NCBI RefSeq assembly: GCF_900129465.1
Contig: NZ_FSRA01000002.1
Span: 1,178,001-1,242,000 of the forward strand
DNA from: Chitinophaga niabensis
GTDB lineage: Bacteria > Bacteroidota > Bacteroidia > Chitinophagales > Chitinophagaceae
Reading direction: 5' to 3'
DNA length: 64,000 nt
The notes under the pieces were generated by a model. That model was not told the DNA's origin. It ran no database searches and worked only from the letters and a program-made list of their open reading frames with translations. A program made the position numbers and the translations under genes. Below are positions 8,615 through 15,373 of this stretch, in pieces (positions within the stretch are counted from its first letter, which is position 1; every line of letters begins with the position of its first letter).

Positions 8615-8983
8615 TCACAAACCACCAAAGATTGCTTGTTCATCGCGGTCTTCCACAGGGATCTTCTTCAGGAAGTCATCAAATCCCGCTTCATCATGCG
8701 AGCTGTACATGCCGTATGCATCCACCACATAGCCTTTATGACCTTCCTTGTCTTCCAGCAGGTACAGTACAGCACTGTCAGACGGGTCTGATTCACCTTC
8801 AAAACGATAGGTTTTGATGATCTTCAGGTCTTCCGGATCATAGATCTGATCCCCTTCTACAGGTTGCATCCTTCCGTGGTCGCTCATCTTAAATTCATTA
8901 TCGTATCCCTTTGAATGAAGTTTGTTCATTATTTGGGAGAGTGTTGTCATTTCGCCTGGTTTATTAGGAGTTGGTGTTTCCAT
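8615..8983 (-). CDS. Small conserved protein of unknown function
   Basis: This 122-residue soluble protein has TLSQIMNKLHSKGYDNEFKM near the N-terminus, then YDPEDLKIIKTYRFEGESDPSDSAVLYLLED and GYVVDAYGMYSS. The pattern matches a Bacteroidota family of about 100-120 residues often labelled phosphoribosylpyrophosphate synthetase in databases. That name looks wrong, since no PRPP-synthetase domain or binding loop is present. The function is unknown. A second possible start is the Met at residue 12. It is divergent from ku, and both genes have a TGGC-N9-TTGGA-type motif upstream. Confidence 0.78.
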   Translation of the reverse strand: METPTPNKPGEMTTLSQIMNKLHSKGYDNEFKMSDHGRMQPVEGDQIYDPEDLKIIKTYRFEGESDPSDSAVLYLLEDKEGHKGYVVDAYGMYSSHDEAGFDDFLKKIPVEDRDEQAIFGGL

Positions 8984-9011
8984 AAAAGTATTTTTTGTTC
9001 AGTAGTATAAA

Positions 9012-9027
9012 TCCAAAAGCTATGCCA
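9012..9027 (-). promoter_or_regulatory. Sigma54-like motif TGGC-N9-TTGGA (minus)
   Basis: On the minus strand the sequence is TGGCATAGCTTTTGGA, ending about 28 bp before the ATG of the gene at 8615-8983. GG-N10-GG spacing. It faces the plus-strand copy at 9036-9051 with its -24-like half only 8 bp away, so the two also form an inverted repeat GCCAC-N6-GTGGC. Confidence 0.45.
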
Positions 9028-9035
9028 CATCAAAG

Positions 9036-9051
9036 TGGCGCAATTATTGGA
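9036..9051 (+). promoter_or_regulatory. Sigma54-like motif TGGC-N9-TTGGA (plus)
   Basis: TGGCGCAATTATTGGA on the plus strand, about 135 bp upstream of ku. Between it and ku lies a complete terminator (9115-9142), so a transcript started here would make a leader or small RNA of about 80 nt unless it reads through. Confidence 0.42.
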
Positions 9052-9114
9052 TGGGTTTTATAAAATAATTAACATCTATTCCCCCCATAGTTATGCATAT
9101 TTATTAAGCTAATT

Positions 9115-9142
9115 CCGTCCCGGTCCCGGGACGGTTTTTTTT
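9115..9142 (+). terminator. Rho-independent terminator with no upstream plus-strand gene
   Basis: Stem CCGTCCC/GGGACGG (9115-9121 with 9128-9134), 6-nt loop, then eight T residues. The gene to the left is on the minus strand and starts at 8983, so this terminator must end a short leader or small RNA. It lies 46 bp before ku. Confidence 0.85.
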
Positions 9143-9187
9143 GCTGGTATAATGATTGATACCCTATTGTTATAAAATCATTATACT

Positions 9188-9958
9188 ATGAGAGCTGTAT
9201 GGTCAGGTAGCATAGGCTTCGGCCTCGTAAACATCCCGGTTAAATTATACAGTGCTGTTCAGGAGAGTAATCTCGACCTGGATATGCTGGATAAAAAAGA
9301 CCATTCCCGCATCCGCTTTCAGCGGATCAATGAAAAAACAGGGAAAGAAGTAGTGTGGGCAAATATTGTAAAGGGATACAACCTGAACGATGAATACATT
9401 GTTCTGGACGATAAGGATTTTGAGGATGCGAGCCCAAAGAAAAGCAAAATAATAGAGATCACCTCTTTTGTGGAAGCAGCGGAGATCGATGATGTGTATT
9501 TTGAATCACCTTACTTTATTGAGCCGGATAAAAGTGGCGGTAAGGCTTATGAATTGCTGTTACGTACATTGGAGAAAACAGGTAAGGCAGGCGTTAGTTT
9601 GTTTGTATTGCGTAACCACGAGAACCTGGCCATCGTTCGGCCCAAAGAGAACTACCTGATGCTGCACCGGTTACGTTTTGAGGAAGAAATCCGCAAACCG
9701 GAGATAAATCTTCCCACTAATGTAAAGATCTCCAAGAAAGAGCTGGACATGGCAGTGAAGCTGGTGAACGAATACACAGAAACGTTCGATATTTCCCAAT
9801 ACAAAGATGAGTATAAGAAAGAACTGATGAAGATCATCAAAGCCAAAGCTTCCGGTAAGAAGCCAACAGTGAAGAAACTGCGGGTGGCCCATACCAAGAG
9901 TACGGATATCTTTGAACAACTCAAAGCGAGCCTTGGCGGTAAAAAACGTGTATCATGA
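9188..9958 (+). CDS. ku: Ku protein, non-homologous end joining
   Basis: The 256-residue protein begins MRAVWSGSIGFGLVNIPVKLYSA, the bacterial Ku signature, and carries the Ku beta-barrel core (HSRIRFQRINEKTGKEV, DDVYFESPYFIEPDKSG). A Lys-rich C-terminus (KAKASGKKPTVKKLR) follows. Bacterial Ku forms homodimers that ring DNA ends and recruit LigD. The gene overlaps the phosphoesterase gene by 4 bp (ATGA), and the ligase-polymerase gene follows, so a full two-component NHEJ operon is present. The upstream terminator at 9115-9142 suggests leader control. Confidence 0.97.
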   Translation: MRAVWSGSIGFGLVNIPVKLYSAVQESNLDLDMLDKKDHSRIRFQRINEKTGKEVVWANIVKGYNLNDEYIVLDDKDFEDASPKKSKIIEITSFVEAAEIDDVYFESPYFIEPDKSGGKAYELLLRTLEKTGKAGVSLFVLRNHENLAIVRPKENYLMLHRLRFEEEIRKPEINLPTNVKISKKELDMAVKLVNEYTETFDISQYKDEYKKELMKIIKAKASGKKPTVKKLRVAHTKSTDIFEQLKASLGGKKRVS

Positions 9959-10686
9959 GCCTCGCGAAATATAAACAGAAAAGGAATTTCAAACAGACCT
10001 CAGAACCAGTTTCCGGTAAAGCAGAAGGCAAACACATCTTTGTTGTACAGCGGCATCATGCTACACGATTGCATTATGATTTCCGGCTGGAGATAGATGG
10101 AACACTGAAAAGCTGGGCGGTTCCCAAGGGCCCTTCTTTAAACCCTGCTGATAAACGGCTGGCGATGGAAGTGGAAGATCATCCTTACGATTATAAGGAC
10201 TTTGAAGGACAGATACCAGCGAGGAATTATGGTGCAGGGTATGTATATATCTGGGATAAGGGAACTTTTGAACTATTGGATAAAAAAGGCAATGCCTTAA
10301 AGGAATGGAAGTCTGGTAATATGAAGGTAGTGCTGCATGGGAAGAAGTTAAAGGGAGAGTTTGCGATCGTGAAGATGAAGGGAGGAAGAGAAGAGAACGC
10401 ATGGCTGCTGATCAAACATAAGGATAAGTATGCGGTGGATGGGGAGTATAACAGTGAGGATTATACGCCGAAACGGGTGATTGCGAAAAAGAAAGGGGCT
10501 GCAGAGAAGGAAGTGATAGCGGTTGCTAAGAAGGCTGCTGTGGGGAAAGCCGCTCCTAAAAAGGCTGCTACGCAGAAAGTAGCTCCCAGGAAAGCTGCGG
10601 TGAAAAAGGCGGCAGCAAAAACAGCCCCTGCTAAAAAAGCAGCCACCCCGGTAAAAAAAAAGCCCCGGCAACAAAGAGTAAAATAA
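9955..10686 (+). CDS. DNA ligase D 3'-phosphoesterase domain protein (LigD PE module)
   Basis: The 243-residue protein carries a LigD PE domain at about 25-160: FVVQRHHATRLHYDFRLE, SWAVPKGPSL, MEVEDHPYDYKDFEG and GAGYVYIWDKGTFE, with the His, Asp and Glu metal ligands of this family. PE trims 3' ends to a 3'-OH before ligation. Residues 165-243 are a Lys/Ala-rich histone-like tail. In the Pseudomonas-type enzyme, PE is the N-terminal domain of a single PE-LIG-POL protein. Here the frame ends at TAA 10684-10686 just after an A9 run at 10653-10661, while the ligase frame is open from 10635. A -1 shift there would join the two. Confidence 0.93.
   Translation: MSLAKYKQKRNFKQTSEPVSGKAEGKHIFVVQRHHATRLHYDFRLEIDGTLKSWAVPKGPSLNPADKRLAMEVEDHPYDYKDFEGQIPARNYGAGYVYIWDKGTFELLDKKGNALKEWKSGNMKVVLHGKKLKGEFAIVKMKGGREENAWLLIKHKDKYAVDGEYNSEDYTPKRVIAKKKGAAEKEVIAVAKKAAVGKAAPKKAATQKVAPRKAAVKKAAAKTAPAKKAATPVKKKPRQQRVK
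10653..10662 (+). other. A9 slippery site, possible -1 frameshift between PE and ligase modules
   Basis: Nine A residues followed by G. In the PE frame the codons read GTA AAA AAA AAG, which contains the dnaX-type heptamer A AAA AAG. Shifting -1 here continues directly into the ligase frame through KAPATKSKIKEWYHP and then MLATLVDEPF, with no stop. The two frames are jointly open only from 10635 to 10683. The predicted fusion is about 913 residues. A homopolymer sequencing error or a true recent frameshift is also possible. Confidence 0.6.
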
Positions 10687-10703
10687 AGGAATGGTACCAT
10701 CCC

Positions 10704-12695
10704 ATGCTCGCTACCCTGGTTGATGAACCTTTTGACAGGGCAGGGTGGATCTTTGAAACAAAATGGGATGGCTATCGCGCCATTGCGGCGGTGCAGAATG
10801 GAAAGGCGGAACTCTACTCGCGGAACCAACTTTCTTTCAATATAGTATATGCTCCTATTACAGCAGCCGTGGAGAAAATTCCTCATAATGTGGTGCTGGA
10901 CGGAGAAGTAGTAATGCTGGGTGCTAATAACTACACGGATTTTCAGGCTTTACAGAATTATAAATCTACCAGGAAAGGAAAGCTCACCTACGAAGTATTT
11001 GATCTCCTGCACATGGATGGTCACGATCTGAAGGCATTAACATTACTGGAAAGGAAAACATTATTGCAGGAACTGGTGAAACAACTGGATGATCCTGTTG
11101 TTAAATATTCGGGGCATGTGGCGGAGAAGGGGACCCGACTTTTTGAGAAAGCAAAGGAGAAAGGATGGGAAGGCATCATCGCAAAGAACGGAGAGAGTGA
11201 ATATATAGAAGGTGATCGTACGCTTAACTGGCTCAAGGTAAAGATACTGAACCGGCAGGAGGTGATCATTTGCGGATATACAGAGCCCAGGGGGAGCAGG
11301 AAGAAGATCGGGGCTTTGATACTGGGCGTGTATGAAAAGAACAAACTCCGGTATATCGGGCATTGCGGCGGCGGATTCAATGACCAGGGATTAAGTGATA
11401 TGCATGCGTTGCTGCAGAAGTATATACAGGAAGGCTCTCCTTTTGCAGAAAGGATTAAAACAAATACGGCCGTTACCTGGCTAAAACCTGTATTAGTGTG
11501 TGAAGTGAAGTTTGCCGGCTGGACGGAAGACGGGCTATTGAGGCAACCGGTCTTTGTGGCGCTGCGGGAGGATAAGCCTGCTAAGAGCATTAAAGAAGAG
11601 CAACCTTTGGATGCAGATACCATAAAAGGAAAAACCATGGCTACCAAAACACTTGCAAAAGCTGCGAAAGGTGGAAATGCTGCAAAACAGACTTCCAGAT
11701 CAGCAAAAACATCCGCAAAAAAAGAAAGCACTGCAAAGCGCTCATCGGGTACTGCTAAGGCATCCACATCAACCAAAGCAACTCCTGAAAATGAACGCAC
11801 CTTACTCCTGAATAAAAGATCTGTTACCCTCACTAACCAGCAGAAGATCTACTGGCCACAGGAAAAGATCACAAAAGGGCAGCTGATAGACTATTATATA
11901 TCAATAGCAGACTACCTCCTCCCCCACCTGAAAGACCGGCCTTTATCCTTGCACCGTTTCCCCAACGGCATTACAGGCATGAGCTTTTATCAGAAGGACA
12001 TGGATGTGAAAACCATCCCATCCTGGTTGAAAACGGTTTCTTTCCTGGCCGAATCCACAGGGAAAGAAGTGGATTACCTGCTGTGCAATGATGCCGCCAC
12101 ACTCCTATATATGGTAAACCTGGGTTGCATAGAAGTAAACCCCTGGTTATCCCGCATCAGCAAACCTGAACATCCTGATAATATAGTGATAGACCTCGAC
12201 CCGGAAGGCATTCCTTTCTCCGCCGTGGTAGAAACTGCGCAATGCGTGCATGAGATACTGGAGAAATATGGGATCAGTTCCTACTGTAAAACCTCCGGTT
12301 CCAGGGGCTTGCATATTTTCATTCCTACCGGCGCAAAATATGAATATGATACCTGCAGGCTCTTTGCAGAATTCATAGCAAGGGAAACCAATGCGCAATT
12401 ACCCGGCATCACCAGCGTGATCCGTACAAAATCCCAAAGGAAGAAAAAAGTGTATGTGGATTTTTTGCAGAATAGCCGCGGGCAAACCATTGCAGCACCT
12501 TATTCCGCCAGGCCCAAACCAGGCGCTACCGTATCCACTCCACTGGATTGGAAAGAAGTGAATGAGAAACTGGATATGAAAGATTTTCATATAGGCAATA
12601 CCGTAAGCCGTCTTAAAAAGAAAGGCGACCTCTGGGCCAATATCTACAAAAGCAAAAACGATTTGAAAGCAGTACTTAAAAACCAGGCAAAATGA
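10704..12695 (+). CDS. ligD: DNA ligase D, ligase-polymerase (LIG-POL) part
   Basis: The 663 residues hold an ATP-dependent ligase domain (1-300) with the adenylated Lys in ETKWDGYRA, VLDGEVV, GWEGIIAK and WLKVK. A Lys/Ser/Thr/Ala-rich linker spans about 312-370. A C-terminal primase-polymerase domain runs from 375 (KIYWPQEKITKGQLIDYY, RPLSLHRFPNG, metal site IDLDPEG, SGSRGLHIFIP). With Ku it fills and seals double-strand breaks. The order with the upstream gene is PE-LIG-POL, as in Pseudomonas LigD. The ATG at 10704 is 17 bp past the PE stop, so independent initiation is possible, but the frame extends upstream into the PE tail. The last codons overlap the next small gene (ATGA). Confidence 0.96.
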   Translation: MLATLVDEPFDRAGWIFETKWDGYRAIAAVQNGKAELYSRNQLSFNIVYAPITAAVEKIPHNVVLDGEVVMLGANNYTDFQALQNYKSTRKGKLTYEVFDLLHMDGHDLKALTLLERKTLLQELVKQLDDPVVKYSGHVAEKGTRLFEKAKEKGWEGIIAKNGESEYIEGDRTLNWLKVKILNRQEVIICGYTEPRGSRKKIGALILGVYEKNKLRYIGHCGGGFNDQGLSDMHALLQKYIQEGSPFAERIKTNTAVTWLKPVLVCEVKFAGWTEDGLLRQPVFVALREDKPAKSIKEEQPLDADTIKGKTMATKTLAKAAKGGNAAKQTSRSAKTSAKKESTAKRSSGTAKASTSTKATPENERTLLLNKRSVTLTNQQKIYWPQEKITKGQLIDYYISIADYLLPHLKDRPLSLHRFPNGITGMSFYQKDMDVKTIPSWLKTVSFLAESTGKEVDYLLCNDAATLLYMVNLGCIEVNPWLSRISKPEHPDNIVIDLDPEGIPFSAVVETAQCVHEILEKYGISSYCKTSGSRGLHIFIPTGAKYEYDTCRLFAEFIARETNAQLPGITSVIRTKSQRKKKVYVDFLQNSRGQTIAAPYSARPKPGATVSTPLDWKEVNEKLDMKDFHIGNTVSRLKKKGDLWANIYKSKNDLKAVLKNQAK

Positions 12696-12835
12696 ACAAG
12701 TATTTCATAAAGGGCCTGTTGACAGGCACGTTTATTGGATTTATACTCACATCACCTAAGCGGGATTTGTGGCTGCAGCAATTGCAATGCAAGCTGAAAC
12801 GTATTGCCCGCAAGGCTATTACTAACCAAAAATAA
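12692..12835 (+). CDS. Small membrane-anchored basic protein
   Basis: The 47-residue ORF starts in the ATGA overlap with the ligD stop. Residues 5-20 (FIKGLLTGTFIGFILT) form one hydrophobic helix with glycines, and the rest is basic (RKAITNQK end). It resembles YtxH-like short anchors, but it is too short for a firm family call. The tight coupling to ligD argues that it is translated. The next gene starts 5 bp after its stop. Confidence 0.55.
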   Translation: MNKYFIKGLLTGTFIGFILTSPKRDLWLQQLQCKLKRIARKAITNQK

Positions 12836-12840
12836 CGCGT

Positions 12841-13338
12841 ATGCCAGAAACAACTATTACCTCTCCACTAAAACTAACATGGGTATACGGCATCCTGATC
12901 GCTTTCGTGTGCATCGCCCTAACCATGATCTTTTACATGACACAGTGGGCCGCAGACCTGTGGACGGGTTACCTGGTTAGCGGCGTATTATTCCTTGGCG
13001 TACTCTTCTCCGTTATCCATGCCAATAAAGCCATGGGCGGCAAGGCTTCCATCGGAAGTTTATTAACAACAGGGGTGCTTACCGCCGCCATCGCTATTAT
13101 CATGATCTCTACCGCTACGATCCTTTTCCACCTGGCCACAGAGCCGAACGTGGATAATTCAGTGAATATCCCTTCAGACGGAGGTCATTTGAGCGAATAC
13201 AGCGTTACCAAAAGAGAAGGTTTCTGGATCTACCTGGTCACCAATGTTCTCTTCATGAATTTGGTACTGGGTTTCCTTGCCGCAGGGATCGGGGCCATGA
13301 CCGTAAAGCGTAATCAGAAAACTACTGCGGCCAAATAA
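12841..13338 (+). CDS. DUF4199-like membrane protein
   Basis: The 165-residue protein has four hydrophobic helices at about 12-32, 40-60, 72-95 and 130-152, and a hydrophilic stretch (EPNVDNSVNIPSDGG) between the third and fourth. The layout, with a first helix after a short TSPLKLTWVYG start and a basic end, fits the DUF4199 family common in Bacteroidota. The function is unknown. It is at the end of the ku-ligD unit and may be co-transcribed, but the regulator that follows has its own promoter box. Confidence 0.7.
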   Translation: MPETTITSPLKLTWVYGILIAFVCIALTMIFYMTQWAADLWTGYLVSGVLFLGVLFSVIHANKAMGGKASIGSLLTTGVLTAAIAIIMISTATILFHLATEPNVDNSVNIPSDGGHLSEYSVTKREGFWIYLVTNVLFMNLVLGFLAAGIGAMTVKRNQKTTAAK

Positions 13339-13349
13339 TTCTTTCCCCC

Positions 13350-13357
13350 TACCTTTG
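13350..13357 (+). promoter_or_regulatory. Bacteroidota -7 box TACCTTTG just before the NtrC-type gene
   Basis: TACCTTTG fits TAnnTTTG. The ATG at 13363 is only 5 bp beyond it, so the mRNA would be leaderless or nearly so. I do not see a clear TTTG at -33. Confidence 0.4.
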
Positions 13358-13362
13358 CATGC

Positions 13363-14703
13363 ATGTCCAAAGGTCAAATTCTTATTATTGATGACGAGGA
13401 GCAGTTGCGCAAACTGCTGGGGAGATTATTGTTGCTGGAAGGATATAATATCCTGGAGGCGGGAAACATTAAGGCTGCCGGTAAGCTGCTGGAGAAGGAA
13501 GAAGTGCAGGTGGTTTTGTCTGACGTTAAACTGCCGGACGGTAATGGCGTACAGTTTACAAGTGAACTAAAACACCAGTACCCGGAAACGGAAGTGATCG
13601 TGCTCACGGCGTATGGAAATATTGCGGATGGTGTGCAGGCTATTAAAAATGGGGCATTCGATTACCTGACCAAAGGGGATGATAATAACCGCATCCTTCC
13701 ATTAGTGAGCAAGGCGATGGACAAAGCACAGCTGCAATTCCGCATCCGTTCGCTGGAGAATAAGATCGGGAGTAAATATGATTTCGGGAATATTATCGGG
13801 CAGTCTAAAGAAATAAAGGAAGCGGTTGCGGTAGCAGAGAAAGTGGCTGCCACAGATGTAACAGTGTTGCTGCTGGGGGAAACAGGTTCCGGTAAAGAAG
13901 TGTTTGCGCAGGCTATCCACCGTGCCAGCTCCCGTCGTTCGCAACCTTTTGTGGCAGTGAATTGCAGCGCATTTGGCAGAGAGATCCTGGAAAGTGAACT
14001 CTTTGGGCATAAAGCGGGTGCTTTTACCAGTGCGGTGAAAGACAAAAAAGGTTTCCTGGAAGAAGCCCATAATGGCACCATTTTCCTGGATGAGATCGGG
14101 GAGATGGCAATAGAGTTACAAGCGAAATTATTGCGTGTACTGGAAACGCAGGAATTCTATAAAGTGGGGGATTCAAAACCCATTAAGGTGAATATCCGCA
14201 TTATTGCGGCTACCAACAGAGAGCTGGAAAAAGAAATAGAGGCCGGGCATTTCCGGGCAGACCTTTATTACCGGTTATCTGCCTTCCAGATCAAGTTACC
14301 TTCCCTGAATGAGCGTAGTAAAGATATTCCCCTGCTGGCGCAATTCTTCCTGCAACAGTTTGCACCTAAGAACGGTAAGAAGATCACGGGCATGACGGAG
14401 GCTTTTTCCAAAGCATTACAGCAGCATAACTGGAAAGGGAATATCCGTGAATTAAGGAACGTGATAGAACGGGCAGTGATCCTGGCGGATGCAACGGAGC
14501 TGGACACAGATTCTTTACCTTTTGAATTCCAGTTTGCGGGGCCTGCCGCCGTGAACCACTCTTCTCTTACCTTAGCCGACGTTGAGAAACAGCATATTAT
14601 CCGGGTATTACAATTTGCCAAAGGAAATAAGACCAAAGCAGCAGAGTTAATGCAAATAGGCTTAACGACCCTGTATAATAAGATCAAAGAGTACAATATC
14701 TAA
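13363..14703 (+). CDS. Sigma54-dependent response regulator, probable Kdp operon activator
   Basis: The 446-residue NtrC-type protein has a receiver (1-120, IDDEEQ, phospho-Asp in VLSDVKLPDG), an AAA+ domain (145-380) and a Fis-like HTH (about 400-446, NKTKAAELMQIGLTTLYNKIKEY). Walker A is GETGSGKE and Walker B GTIFLDE. The sigma54 loop reads GAFTSA, with Ser where GAFTGA has Gly. The gene lies directly upstream of a near-consensus sigma54 promoter (14818-14834) and the kdp genes. Two kdp-linked sensor genes but no KdpE follow, so this is the likely partner of the HAMP kinase at 22034. The link is inferred from position. Confidence 0.93.
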   Translation: MSKGQILIIDDEEQLRKLLGRLLLLEGYNILEAGNIKAAGKLLEKEEVQVVLSDVKLPDGNGVQFTSELKHQYPETEVIVLTAYGNIADGVQAIKNGAFDYLTKGDDNNRILPLVSKAMDKAQLQFRIRSLENKIGSKYDFGNIIGQSKEIKEAVAVAEKVAATDVTVLLLGETGSGKEVFAQAIHRASSRRSQPFVAVNCSAFGREILESELFGHKAGAFTSAVKDKKGFLEEAHNGTIFLDEIGEMAIELQAKLLRVLETQEFYKVGDSKPIKVNIRIIAATNRELEKEIEAGHFRADLYYRLSAFQIKLPSLNERSKDIPLLAQFFLQQFAPKNGKKITGMTEAFSKALQQHNWKGNIRELRNVIERAVILADATELDTDSLPFEFQFAGPAAVNHSSLTLADVEKQHIIRVLQFAKGNKTKAAELMQIGLTTLYNKIKEYNI

Positions 14704-14740
14704 TCTTCCCATTTTTGCATATACCCTTCAGTTTCTGCAT

Positions 14741-14771
14741 GGTTGCCGCTAAAAAAGCAGCAACCTTTTTT
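14741..14771 (+). terminator. Rho-independent terminator after the NtrC-type gene
   Basis: GGTTGC (14741-14746) pairs with GCAACC (14760-14765). An inner GC pair and an A-rich loop lie between, and six T residues follow. It isolates the regulator from the kdp transcript. Confidence 0.85.
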
Positions 14772-14817
14772 AATGTTGTTTGTTAATTACCAATGAGTTA
14801 AGTGTAGATTAGCACAT

Positions 14818-14834
14818 CTGGCACCCCAATGGCA
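14818..14834 (+). promoter_or_regulatory. Sigma54 (-24/-12) promoter of the kdp operon
   Basis: CTGGCACCCCAATGGCA has GG at 14820-14821 and GC at 14832-14833, exactly 10 bp apart, and a perfect -24 half TGGCAC. The expected start site is near 14845, about 12 bp before the ATG at 14857. It lies between the NtrC gene terminator and the first kdp-operon ORF. Confidence 0.8.
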
Positions 14835-14856
14835 TATACCGGGAAAATTGAACAAC

Positions 14857-15195
14857 ATGTTACCGGATGCTAAAATCCCCTTACTGATCGCTCAACAGAT
14901 CCCCGCTTTGTCGCCAGGCATGGAGCAAACGGGACCAGTAACGCAAACGATCAGAACTTTTACCGCTTACACAAAACAGCTGATCAACAAAGGACAGTTG
15001 CAGGAAGTAAAGAAATGTTTTTCTATGGCGGGTGTGTTGTACAGGAACGGCAGTACACTCTTAAAGAACGCCATCGAGGACGTGTTCCTCTACAGCATCT
15101 CTCCTTTCCTGGAAGCACAACAGTACATAAAGGAATCTCTGCCGCAATCCTTAAAACACCTGAGAAATCAACACTTAAAAAATACACTATGTTAA
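14857..15195 (+). CDS. Unknown helical protein, first gene of the kdp operon
   Basis: From the ATG at 14857 the product is 112 residues. An upstream TTG at 14848 would lie almost on the expected transcription start and is less likely. The sequence is mostly helical (TIRTFTAYTKQLINKGQLQEVKKCFSMAG, LKNAIEDVFLYSISPFLEAQQYI), without membrane segments or recognised motifs. Being the first gene after the sigma54 promoter and overlapping the next small ORF by 7 bp, it probably serves Kdp function or control. I do not recognise a family. Confidence 0.7.
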   Translation: MLPDAKIPLLIAQQIPALSPGMEQTGPVTQTIRTFTAYTKQLINKGQLQEVKKCFSMAGVLYRNGSTLLKNAIEDVFLYSISPFLEAQQYIKESLPQSLKHLRNQHLKNTLC

Positions 15196-15272
15196 TGCTC
15201 CTGCTCTTTTTAGCCGGTATTGTCAGCTTCTGGCTGATCTACAAGGCGGTCGACTTTTTTGAAAAGATTTAA
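15189..15272 (+). CDS. 27-aa single-span membrane peptide
   Basis: The ATG at 15189 overlaps the stop of the preceding gene. The peptide is one hydrophobic helix (LMLLLFLAGIVSFWLIYKAV) with a charged end DFFEKI. Coupling to the upstream gene and the kdpF ORF 11 bp downstream suggest a second KdpF-like small subunit or stabiliser. The function is unknown. Confidence 0.5.
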   Translation: MLMLLLFLAGIVSFWLIYKAVDFFEKI

Positions 15273-15283
15273 ACTGTACCCAT

Positions 15284-15364
15284 ATGATGAACGCATTATT
15301 TGTATTGTCCATCCTCGTTTTCCTATACATGATCTATGTATTGCTGAAGCCTGAAAAATTTTAA
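15284..15364 (+). CDS. kdpF: KdpF, small subunit of the potassium-transporting ATPase
   Basis: The 26-residue peptide starts MMNALFVLSILVFLYMIYVL and ends LKPEKF. The single hydrophobic helix with a LKPEKF-type C-terminus is typical of KdpF, a lipid-like stabiliser of the KdpABC complex. It lies 9 bp upstream of kdpA, the standard place. Confidence 0.88.
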   Translation: MMNALFVLSILVFLYMIYVLLKPEKF

Positions 15365-15373
15365 AGCAATAAA

